Shown here: positions 26,635 to 35,023 of the stretch, piece by piece
Layout: each line of letters begins with the position of its first letter
How positions within the stretch are numbered: the first letter of the stretch is position 1
DNA from: Bacteroidales bacterium
GTDB lineage: Bacteria; Bacteroidota; Bacteroidia; Bacteroidales; UBA932
Assembly: GCA_016290385.1 (NCBI GenBank)
Contig: JAEETO010000003.1
Coordinates: forward strand, 1-64,000
Reading direction: 5' to 3'
DNA length: 64,000 nt
Program-made: the position numbers and the translations under genes
Notes under the pieces: generated by a model
The model's database searches: none
What the model saw: only the letters and a program-made list of their open reading frames with translations
Told to the model about the DNA's origin: nothing

Positions 26635-29600
26635 TTAGTTGAAATAGTACTTCAGACCGAAGAGGAGCTGCCAGCATTCCGTGGGGCTCTTGTAGACCTT
26701 GTTCCAGGTCTCGGTCGGATAGGCGCCGTCGACTTTGTTCATCGAGTAGACCGGGACACCGCCATCGACATGGTCGAGCTTCAGCACGGCATTGGAATAG
26801 GTGCCGTTGGAAGTGGTGTAGCAGGACCAGCGGGTCACACCCCAGTTGGAGTTGAACAGGTTGCCGATGTTGTCGATGGAGACGCTCAGCTGGAAGTTGT
26901 GTTTGGTCTTGCCGATCTTGAAGGCGAAGTCCTCGGCGATGCGGGCGTCGAAGCGGTGCGTCCAGGGAGCCGGTGCGGAGTAAGCCTCAGCATACTGGCC
27001 CTTGTGGTTGCTCAGATACTTGTCCTGCTCGAGGAATGCCCAGAAGGCATTCTTGTCGGCGTCGCTGACGAAGCGGAGCTCTTCTTTCGAAGCCGGGATG
27101 TACATCATGTCGGAGGCGATGCCGTCACCGTTCATGTCGTTGGAGTAGACATAGCTGTAGCTGCCGGCGGTGTAGCCGCTGTAGTAGAGGCTCAGGTGCA
27201 GGCCGTTGCCACCGAACACCTTGAAAGGAAGGAAGTAGCTGACGTTGGCGATCAACTTGTCAGGCACCACATACTGCGAGCACTGCAGGGTCGCACGGTT
27301 CGGGCCGTCCACCGTGTAAAGGTTGGTGTAGGCGCTGGTGGCGTTGGAACCCGGCATGCCGGAGATCTCCTTGTTGACGGTGTGCGTATAGGCCATCATC
27401 AGGTCGAGGTACTTGACCGGGGTGGCCTTCAGGGTCACGTTGGCGATCCAGCCATAGCCCTGGTTGGTGTTGGTCAGCACGTAGGCGGCATCTGCGCTGC
27501 CATACTTGTAGTCGCTCAGCGTACGGTAGTTGATGCGGTTGTCGTTGCCGGAGAAACGACCGCCCTTCGCGACAGCGGCGTCGTTGATGTTCCAGTCGAC
27601 GAGACGGACACCGTGGATGGTCTTGTTGAAGATACCTTCAGCGGTGATGGAGAACGGGAAGGACGTCGGGAAGTTGTAGTCCACGGCGATGGAGCTCTTC
27701 CAGACCTGCGGCATCTTGAAGTTGCGGTCGACACCGTTGATGGTCTTCTGCATGTTGCCTTCCGAAGCGGAGATCGTACGTTTCAGACCGAGGGCGTCCT
27801 TGATCTTGTCGGTATCGGTCATCATCTTGCCACCGGCCATCAGTTTGTCGAGGGCGGCGGCCACTTCGTCGCTGTACACCACCTGGCCGTTCTTCAGCTG
27901 GCTGGAGTAAACAGCCTGGTTGAGGATCATACCGGAGTTGGTCGGCATGTTGGTGAAGAACACCAGCGGGAGACGGCCCTGGAACAGGCCGGTACCACCG
28001 CGGACGGTGAGGCTCTTGTCTCCCAGGACATCCCAGTTGAAGCCGACGCGCGGGTTCACCTGGACAGTGGTCTTCGGCCAGAGGCCCGTATCAACGGTGT
28101 TGGAACCCATCTTGTAGTTCAGGATGGCATTGTTGGTGATCAGGTCGGAGTTGTCGTAGATGATGGTATCGAAACGGACACCGTAGTTCAGCTTGAAGCG
28201 GTCGGTGACGTTCCAGTCATCCTGGGCATACACACCGAGCTGGTTGTAGTTGATCTGTGCGGTTTCCGGCGAGTTGTCATAAGCATAGTAGAGGCAGAAG
28301 CTCAACGGGCGGGAGCCGTTGAGGAAGTCGTCGACACTGGCGAAACGGTAGTAACCCGTACCGTTGCGGATGTAGGAGTTGTCCGCGAACATGTGCTCGT
28401 AGTTGATACCGGCGGTAATCTTGTGCGAACCGGCGTAGTAGGTGAAGTTGTCGGTCACGTTCCAGACCTTGTTGGTCACACCGTTCTTATAGGTGAACAG
28501 CTCATAACCGAACGAGGTGGCCGGCTTGAAGTTGCCGCTCGACAGATCCCAGTTGTCCATGATGTCGACGTGCGGGAAGATGTCGGAGTTCGAGCCGCGC
28601 TGGTCGTTGATGAACGAGTAGGTGGCGATCAGCTGGTTGGCAGCCTTCTCACCGAAACGGCTGTTGAGCTCGGCAGCGAACGAGGTCACGTTGTTCTGCT
28701 GGCTGTACATGTTGTTGGAGAACGGCTGGGCCTGGTCGCTGGCACGGTTGAAGCTCTTGTTACGGTACTTGTCATCGCAGGAGTTGCCGTTGGGGGCGTA
28801 CCAGGTCAGGTTCTTCGTATGGTTGAAGCGGAAAGCAAGCTTGTGGTTCTGGTTGATGTTCCAGTCGATGCGGGCCAGGATCTTCATGTTCGAGGTGCCG
28901 CCCGGGAAGTTGTCGTAGGAACCCGGATTGTAACCGTAGTCATTGACCAGTTTTTTCTTCACGGCCTCCAACTGATCCTTGGAAATACCCTTGCCGATGC
29001 CGTTGGTCTTGATGGCCTGGCCCGGCTGGTCGTTCAACTCGAAGTTGGCGAAGAAGAAGAGCTTGTTCTTGACGATCGGACCGCCGAATGTGGCGCCGAT
29101 GGTGCGGATGAGCTCAGGATCGCGGTCGCCGAGGTCTTCACCGGCGACCTTGTTGCCACGCAGCTTTTCGTTGTGATAGTAACCGTAAACCGTGCCCTTG
29201 AAGGTGTTGGTACCGGACTTCGTGATGGCGTTGATGCCGCCGCCCACGAAGTTGCTCTGGCGTACGTCGAACGGAGCAACCACGAGCTGTATCTCCTCGA
29301 TGGCGTCGAGCGAGATCGGCGTACCGCCGCCCGGCAGGTTGGAGCTCAGACCGAAGTTGTTGTTGAAGTTCGCACCGTCAACGGTGAAGTTGGTGGAACG
29401 GCCGTCGCTGCCGGCGAAGCTCATGCCGTTGGCATACGGGGAGAGCTTGGTGATGGCGGCGATGCTGCGGCTGGAGTTCGGCAGCTCCATCATCTCGCGG
29501 TTGGAGACGTTGGTGGAGGCACCGGTCTTCTCCGTGCCGAATTTGGTGGCAGAAGCCACGACCACCACTTCCTGCAGGTTCTCTGCATTGTCTTCGAGAA

Positions 29601-29922
29601 CCACGTCACGCGTCAGCGTTTCACTCAGCTTGAGGGTAATGTCCTGATAAACAACAGTCTTGTAACCCAGCAGCTGATATGTGACTTCATACGGGCCACC
29701 CGGGCGCATACCCTGGATGGTGTAACGGCCCTCGTTGTTGGAGAGGGCGAAATACTGGGTACCCGAAGGGGTGTGGACGGCGACGACAGCGACACCGGGA
29801 ACGGCGCCCTGCACATCGGTGATCTTGCCGCTCAGGGAGGAAGTCGTCATCTGCGCGTTCAGCGAAAGGGAGACGAACAGCCCGAGAGCTGCGAGAACGA
29901 AAAGCTTAAATGCTTGTTTCAT
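26635..29922 (-). CDS. Oar-like TonB-dependent outer-membrane receptor
   Basis: CarboxypepD_reg-like N-domain (SGKITDVQGAVPGVAVVAVHTPSGTQYFALSNNEGRYTIQGMRPGGPYEV), plug (NFTVDGANFNNNFGLSSNLPGGGTPISLDAIEEIQLVVAPFDVRQSNFVGGGINAITKSGTNTFKGTVYGYYHN), C-terminal aromatic LKYYFN. Confidence 0.92.
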   Translation of the reverse strand: MKQAFKLFVLAALGLFVSLSLNAQMTTSSLSGKITDVQGAVPGVAVVAVHTPSGTQYFALSNNEGRYTIQGMRPGGPYEVTYQLLGYKTVVYQDITLKLSETLTRDVVLEDNAENLQEVVVVASATKFGTEKTGASTNVSNREMMELPNSSRSIAAITKLSPYANGMSFAGSDGRSTNFTVDGANFNNNFGLSSNLPGGGTPISLDAIEEIQLVVAPFDVRQSNFVGGGINAITKSGTNTFKGTVYGYYHNEKLRGNKVAGEDLGDRDPELIRTIGATFGGPIVKNKLFFFANFELNDQPGQAIKTNGIGKGISKDQLEAVKKKLVNDYGYNPGSYDNFPGGTSNMKILARIDWNINQNHKLAFRFNHTKNLTWYAPNGNSCDDKYRNKSFNRASDQAQPFSNNMYSQQNNVTSFAAELNSRFGEKAANQLIATYSFINDQRGSNSDIFPHVDIMDNWDLSSGNFKPATSFGYELFTYKNGVTNKVWNVTDNFTYYAGSHKITAGINYEHMFADNSYIRNGTGYYRFASVDDFLNGSRPLSFCLYYAYDNSPETAQINYNQLGVYAQDDWNVTDRFKLNYGVRFDTIIYDNSDLITNNAILNYKMGSNTVDTGLWPKTTVQVNPRVGFNWDVLGDKSLTVRGGTGLFQGRLPLVFFTNMPTNSGMILNQAVYSSQLKNGQVVYSDEVAAALDKLMAGGKMMTDTDKIKDALGLKRTISASEGNMQKTINGVDRNFKMPQVWKSSIAVDYNFPTSFPFSITAEGIFNKTIHGVRLVDWNINDAAVAKGGRFSGNDNRINYRTLSDYKYGSADAAYVLTNTNQGYGWIANVTLKATPVKYLDLMMAYTHTVNKEISGMPGSNATSAYTNLYTVDGPNRATLQCSQYVVPDKLIANVSYFLPFKVFGGNGLHLSLYYSGYTAGSYSYVYSNDMNGDGIASDMMYIPASKEELRFVSDADKNAFWAFLEQDKYLSNHKGQYAEAYSAPAPWTHRFDARIAEDFAFKIGKTKHNFQLSVSIDNIGNLFNSNWGVTRWSCYTTSNGTYSNAVLKLDHVDGGVPVYSMNKVDGAYPTETWNKVYKSPTECWQLLFGLKYYFN

Positions 29923-30000
29923 AGATATTTAGGTTGTTTTGTGGATTTTCTTTCCGGCGCAAAGGTAGAAAACCCCGACGGGATATGCAAGGAGTTTTAA

Positions 30001-30029
30001 CAAAAAAGGGCGGCCCGAAAGCCGCCCTT
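30001..30029 (-). terminator. Intrinsic terminator downstream of the OB-fold lipoprotein gene
   Basis: Minus strand AAGGGCGGCTTTCGGGCCGCCCTTTTTTG. Confidence 0.7.
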
Positions 30030-30030
30030 G

Positions 30031-30092
30031 AGATGCCGGGTCAAGCCCGGCATGACGATTGTCACGTCACCCCGGGCTTGACCCGGGGTCTG
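30031..30092. repeat. Palindromic repeat pair (ATGCCGGGTCAAGCCCGGCATGACG and GTCACCCCGGGCTTGACCCGGGGTCTG)
   Basis: Read directly between the 30098 stop and the terminator at 30001-30029. Confidence 0.9.
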
Positions 30093-30097
30093 GAATA

Positions 30098-31585
30098 CTA
30101 GTCCGCCGGAGTGTGGCTGAAATAGAAGCCGCCGTTGACCTGCGGAGTACCCTTGTAGGTGCTCTTCGGGCCGATGACCGTCAGGATGTCACCCACCTTG
30201 AGGCCCTTGGCCGCGACGACACCCTTGCGGGCATCACCCGTGGCACCCCAACCCGGGTAGCAGCCATAGACATACAGGCGGTTGCCTTCGCTGTCCTTCA
30301 GGTAGATGTTGCCATAGGCTTCGTTGGCAATCTCATCGATGATGCCGGAGACCATGTAGTATTCGGTCTTGGAATCTTCCTTGCTGATGAATTCAGGGAT
30401 GGTAACGGGATCCACCAGGTCCACGATCACTTCGATGTGTCCTTCGACCATCTGCGGGGAATCCTTGTAGGCGCCGCGTTTGCCCACGACAGTGACGATG
30501 TCACCCGGCTCAAATGAGGAGTCGAAATTGTCTGCCCGGTAGACCAGCGTCTCGCCAGACCAGTCGGAGATATAGAAGCTCTTGCCTTGTTTGTCGCTGG
30601 GATACAGGCGGGTAATAATACCGGTAAGGCGGTACTGCGTGTTGCCCACCGGTGCTGCGAGGAACTCTGCCACGGAGCACTCGATGATGGCGCCCTTCTG
30701 GGTGAGGGTCTGCTGGCAGGTGTAGTCCTTCTTGCCGTCGGTGGTGCGGAAGGTGATCGTGCAGTCACGGTCGCCGCCTTCGTTGGGATCAGCGAAGAAA
30801 ACAATGGTGTTGCCGGCAAGGGCGCTGATGGAGAGCCAGTCGGGCAGGCCTTCCACATAGACACCGGTACCTTTATTGTTGAGACTTACTCTGAACTCGC
30901 CACCTGCGACCGGGAGGATCGCATCTTCCGGATCGGTTCCGGCAATCTTGATGAGCGATTTGTTGACATTGATGACCTGGGCGTCGACAAGTTCGACCGT
31001 ACCGTTGTAGGTGGTCTTCGGGCCCTGGACGGTCACCTCGTCACCGACTTCGATGCCGAAGCTGCTCCAGGCGTAGTTGCCGGCGGAGTTCACCGTACCA
31101 TAGATATAGATCTCGCCGGTGTCATCCTTGAGATACCAGTTGCCGTAGTTCGTATTGGCGATGGACGTGCAGATACCCGTGACCATGTATGTCTTGCTGT
31201 CGGGACCGGCGATCACCTCGGCGCAGGTAGCGGGAGAGACAACGGCCAGGCCCTGGATGACATTGATGTTCTGCTTTTTGCTGCCACAGGAAATCGCCAC
31301 TTCGGCGGTACGGCCGTCGAGGGTCTTGGATGCGGAGAAAGTAACGTTGGTCGATCCGGCGGAACCGGAGGCCGGCGAAATGGTAAGCCATTCGGGGCAG
31401 GTCGGAATGCTCCAGCTTTCCGTCGCTTCGACGGTGATGGTGGTAGAGCCGCCGTCCATGTTGATGGCCACGTAGGAAGAGGAGACCTTCACTTCGTCGA
31501 GATAGTGGTCGGGCTCAATCTGGTTGCAACCGGCTGCAAGGGCCAGGATGGCGACCAGCGAAACAAGGATATTCTTGATTTTCAT
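30098..31585 (-). CDS. BACON + OB-fold repeat surface lipoprotein
   Basis: Lipobox ALAAGC; BACON-like VSSSYVAINMDGGSTTITVEATESWSI; repeated OB-like blocks YMVTGICTSIANTNYGNWYLKDDTGEIYIYG... / YRLTGIITRLYPSDKQGKSFYISDWSGETLVYR... / YMVSGIIDEIANEAYGNIYLKDSEGNRLYVYG. Confidence 0.8.
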   Translation of the reverse strand: MKIKNILVSLVAILALAAGCNQIEPDHYLDEVKVSSSYVAINMDGGSTTITVEATESWSIPTCPEWLTISPASGSAGSTNVTFSASKTLDGRTAEVAISCGSKKQNINVIQGLAVVSPATCAEVIAGPDSKTYMVTGICTSIANTNYGNWYLKDDTGEIYIYGTVNSAGNYAWSSFGIEVGDEVTVQGPKTTYNGTVELVDAQVINVNKSLIKIAGTDPEDAILPVAGGEFRVSLNNKGTGVYVEGLPDWLSISALAGNTIVFFADPNEGGDRDCTITFRTTDGKKDYTCQQTLTQKGAIIECSVAEFLAAPVGNTQYRLTGIITRLYPSDKQGKSFYISDWSGETLVYRADNFDSSFEPGDIVTVVGKRGAYKDSPQMVEGHIEVIVDLVDPVTIPEFISKEDSKTEYYMVSGIIDEIANEAYGNIYLKDSEGNRLYVYGCYPGWGATGDARKGVVAAKGLKVGDILTVIGPKSTYKGTPQVNGGFYFSHTPAD

Positions 31586-31600
31586 ATTGCAGTCTCTTTA

Positions 31601-34600
31601 TTAGTTGAACAGATATTTGATACCCACGGAAGCATACCAGCACTGTCCGAGACCATGGCTCGGAACCCAGAGAGCGGTGTCGCCGCTGATGGAAGCCGGC
31701 GTGGAGAAGGTTGCATAACCGTCGGCGTCGACGCCTTCATACTTGAGGATGCGGGCATCGGAACCGATGGCAGGATTGAGGTACTTGCTCACGCCCCAGC
31801 TGGAGTTGAACAGGTTGAGGACGTTCTTCAGGTCGAGGCAGAGCTGCAGGGTATTGGTGTTCTTGCCGCACTTGATGGTGAAGTCGTGCTTGTAGCCGAA
31901 GTCCAGGCGGTGTACCCAGGGGCTGTAGAGGCTGTAGCCTTCTGCATATTGGCCCTGGTGGCTCCGCAGGTACTTCTCATTGTGGACGAAGTCCATGAAA
32001 CGGGTCTGGTCGCTGGCCGAGACGAAACGGAACTGGCGGCTGGAAACCTCCTCATCGGTCGGGATGTAGAGGGCGTCGTAGTTGTAACCGTCGCTGTTCA
32101 TGTCGTTCGACAGCATGTAGGAGTAGTTGGAACCACCGCGCCATGCCTCATAGATGAAGCTGTAGTGGTTGCCGGCCTTGTCGTGGTGCGTGAGGGATGC
32201 GACCACACGGTCAGGCGTCACATACTGCGAGTTGTGGAGCTTGATGTAGTTCGGGCCCTCGTTGGTCGGCACATAGGTGAAGGCCGACTCGGCGGCGGAA
32301 CCCGGCATGCCGGTGATTTCCTTGCTCACGGTGTGCGTGTAGGCGGCACTGAAGCTCAGGCTCTTGATCGGCTGCATCCTGATTTCGGCGCTGGCGCTCC
32401 AGCCATAACCCTTGTCCGTGTTCTCCAGGACGAAAGCCTTGGTGGCGTAGCGGAAGCCGGCAGGATAGATCGGACGGTTGTCGGCGCCGTTGAAGCGGGC
32501 GAAACCGGCCACGTTGCTCATGCTCCAGTCGGAGATGGCCACGGCGTTGATGGTCTTGTTGAAGATACCCTCTGCCGAGAAGGTGAACGGGAAGGAAGTC
32601 GGGAAGCTGAAGTCGAAGGCCAGCGAGCTCTTCCAGACCTGCGGCATCTTGAACTTCGGATCCACACCGTTGACGGCGGAAGGTTTTGTACCGTCTTCCG
32701 GTTTCACCGTGCTCGGATAGCCGAGGGAGATGAGTTTCTGGTAGAGGGCGTCGATCGTAGCCTTGCCGTTGGAGTCGGTCACCAGGCCGCCGTCGAAGAC
32801 GTTCATCGAGAAGCCCCTGGCTGCGGCATTCTTGGCATTGATCTGTGCCTGGTACTGCACCATACCGCTGTTGGTCGGCATGTTGGTGAAGAACACGAGC
32901 GGCAGACGGCCGGAGAAGAGGCCCGTACCGCCACGGATCTTGAAGCTCTTGTCGCCGAAGACATCCCAGCTGAAGCCCACGCGCGGCGAGAAGGTCACGC
33001 TCGAGTTCGGCCAGCGGCCGGTGTCGATGTGCTGCTCCGTATAGTTATACTTCTTGGGATAGTAGGCGATGTCCTTGATGGCGTTGTTGGTCATCAGGTC
33101 GCCGTTGTCGAAGAACAGGCCGTCGATACGCAGGCCATAGGTCAGTTTGAAGCGGTCGTTGACGTTCCATTCGTCCTGGGCATAGATGCCGGCCTTGTGG
33201 AACTGGACGCGGGCGGCCGGATACTGCTCACCGTCGTAACCGTAGGTCAAGCAGACGACCTCAGGGACACGGCCGTTGAGGAAGTCGTCGAGGGTCTTGT
33301 AGCGGTAGTAACCGGAACCGTTGCGCATGTACTGGTTGTCAGCCATCTGGTATTCGTAGCTGATGCCGCCGGTGATCTTGTGGCTGCCCTTGTACCAGGT
33401 GATGTCGTCCTTGACATTGGCCACGGTGTTGTGCACGGCGTTGTTCCAGGTAAACAGCTCATAGCCGAGGGCCATGTAGTTGTTGGAGCTGGTGTCGTCG
33501 AGGATATCGATGAACGGGAACTCCTCGGAGTTGGTGCCGCGGACATCGTCGAGCTTGGAGAAGGTGGCCAGGAACTGGTTCGACAGGTTGTCGGACAGGC
33601 GGCTGTTCAAGTCGAGAGACCAGGTGCTGACGATGTTCTTCATGGAGTACATCGCGTTGGCGAAGGACATGGAATACTGCGACATACGGGAGCCGGACAT
33701 ACGCGTGCCACCGTCCATGGAGCTGCCGTTCGGCGAGTTCCACACGTTGTTCTGCGTGTAGTTGTAACGGAGGGCGAGCTTATGCTTGTTGCTGATGTTC
33801 CAGTCGAGGCGGGCCAGGATCTTCATGTTCTTCTCATTGGCCGGGAAATCGGTGTAGGAACCCGTGTCATAGCCGTATTTGCTCTTCACGTAGTCCGACA
33901 CGCGCTGCAGGTCGGAGAGTTTCGTACGGGAGATGAAGTTGTCGGGGTCGGCCACGCCGTTCGTGGAACCCTGCCAGCGGTTGACGATGGTCGGAATCTT
34001 GGAAAATTCACCGTTGACGAAGAAGAAGAGCTTGTTCTTCACGATCGGGCCACCCAGGGTGAGGCCGTAGGTGGTCGAACGGTCCTTGGCGCGGGCGCCG
34101 GCGATCTGCTCGCCTTCTACCGTGTCACCGCGGAGGTTCTCGTTACGGTGATAGACATAGGCGCTTCCGCGGAAGGTATTCGTACCGGACTTCGTGATGG
34201 CGTTCACGCCGCCGCCGATGAAGTTGGTCTGGCGGACGTCAAACGGGGAGATCACGACCTGGAGTTCCTCGATGGCATCGATGGAGATCGGGTTGCCGCC
34301 GCCGGGAAGGTTGGAGCTAAGACCGAAGTTGTTGTTGAAGTTGGCACCGTCCACCGTGAAGTTGGCCAGACGGCCGTCGCTGCCGGCGAAGCTCATGCCG
34401 TTGCCGCCGTACGGCGACAGGCGGGTCACGTCGGTGATGGAGCGGCTGACACTCGGGAGTTCGGTGATCTGCCGGTTGGAGATGTTGGTCGCGGCACCTG
34501 TCTTCTCGTTGGAGAACTTGGATGCGGCGGATGCGACCACGAGGGCTTCGGAGAGGTTCTGCGCAGCCGTCCGCAGGCGCACGTTCTGCTGATAGGTCTC

Positions 34601-34903
34601 GGCCAGGGCGAGCGTGATGTCAGGAATCACGAGCGTCTGGCAGCCGATCAGGGAGTAGGTCACTTCGTACGGACCACCGGGGCGCATACCCTGGATGGCA
34701 TAACGACCCTCTTCGTTGGCCACAGCATAATACTGTGTCCCGGAAGGGGTGTGGACCGCGATGATGGTCGCACCGACCAGCGGCTCGCCGCCTTCATCGA
34801 CGATCTGTCCGGCGAGGGCCGAGGTGGTCACCTGGGCCTGGGCCGAAAACACCATCATCAGGAAGGCTGCTGCAGCCAGGAAACATTTGAATGTTTTTTT
34901 CAT
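31601..34903 (-). CDS. Oar-like TonB-dependent outer-membrane receptor (paralog of 26635..29922)
   Basis: Same architecture as 26635..29922; NFTVDGANFNNNFGLSSNLPGGGNPISIDAIEELQVVISPFDVRQTNFIGGGVNAITKSGTNTFRGSAYVYHRNE; C-terminal GIKYLFN. Confidence 0.92.
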   Translation of the reverse strand: MKKTFKCFLAAAAFLMMVFSAQAQVTTSALAGQIVDEGGEPLVGATIIAVHTPSGTQYYAVANEEGRYAIQGMRPGGPYEVTYSLIGCQTLVIPDITLALAETYQQNVRLRTAAQNLSEALVVASAASKFSNEKTGAATNISNRQITELPSVSRSITDVTRLSPYGGNGMSFAGSDGRLANFTVDGANFNNNFGLSSNLPGGGNPISIDAIEELQVVISPFDVRQTNFIGGGVNAITKSGTNTFRGSAYVYHRNENLRGDTVEGEQIAGARAKDRSTTYGLTLGGPIVKNKLFFFVNGEFSKIPTIVNRWQGSTNGVADPDNFISRTKLSDLQRVSDYVKSKYGYDTGSYTDFPANEKNMKILARLDWNISNKHKLALRYNYTQNNVWNSPNGSSMDGGTRMSGSRMSQYSMSFANAMYSMKNIVSTWSLDLNSRLSDNLSNQFLATFSKLDDVRGTNSEEFPFIDILDDTSSNNYMALGYELFTWNNAVHNTVANVKDDITWYKGSHKITGGISYEYQMADNQYMRNGSGYYRYKTLDDFLNGRVPEVVCLTYGYDGEQYPAARVQFHKAGIYAQDEWNVNDRFKLTYGLRIDGLFFDNGDLMTNNAIKDIAYYPKKYNYTEQHIDTGRWPNSSVTFSPRVGFSWDVFGDKSFKIRGGTGLFSGRLPLVFFTNMPTNSGMVQYQAQINAKNAAARGFSMNVFDGGLVTDSNGKATIDALYQKLISLGYPSTVKPEDGTKPSAVNGVDPKFKMPQVWKSSLAFDFSFPTSFPFTFSAEGIFNKTINAVAISDWSMSNVAGFARFNGADNRPIYPAGFRYATKAFVLENTDKGYGWSASAEIRMQPIKSLSFSAAYTHTVSKEITGMPGSAAESAFTYVPTNEGPNYIKLHNSQYVTPDRVVASLTHHDKAGNHYSFIYEAWRGGSNYSYMLSNDMNSDGYNYDALYIPTDEEVSSRQFRFVSASDQTRFMDFVHNEKYLRSHQGQYAEGYSLYSPWVHRLDFGYKHDFTIKCGKNTNTLQLCLDLKNVLNLFNSSWGVSKYLNPAIGSDARILKYEGVDADGYATFSTPASISGDTALWVPSHGLGQCWYASVGIKYLFN

Positions 34904-34994
34904 AAATGATGTTTGGTTAATGATTGATATAGTAAATAGTTATTTTGTTGTTTCTAATGAGATTGTGCTCGCTTTGCTGCGCATTCCCTTCGGG

Positions 34995-35019
34995 ATTCCG
35001 GGTCAAGCCCGGAATGACG
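34995..35019. repeat. Single palindromic repeat copy directly after the nuclease stop codon
   Basis: attccgggtcaagcccggaatgacgt. Confidence 0.85.
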
Positions 35020-35023
35020 TATT

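Noticed and set aside
26599-30000. 1133-aa plus-strand ORF
   Set aside because: Antisense shadow of the Oar-like receptor at 26635..29922, with the same compositional bias.
30587-34909. 1440-aa plus-strand ORF antisense to the Oar-like receptor and the OB-fold lipoprotein gene
   Set aside because: Antisense shadow: it crosses two real minus-strand genes, is dominated by H/V/G/D/E/R low-complexity composition and has no signal peptide or recognisable domain.
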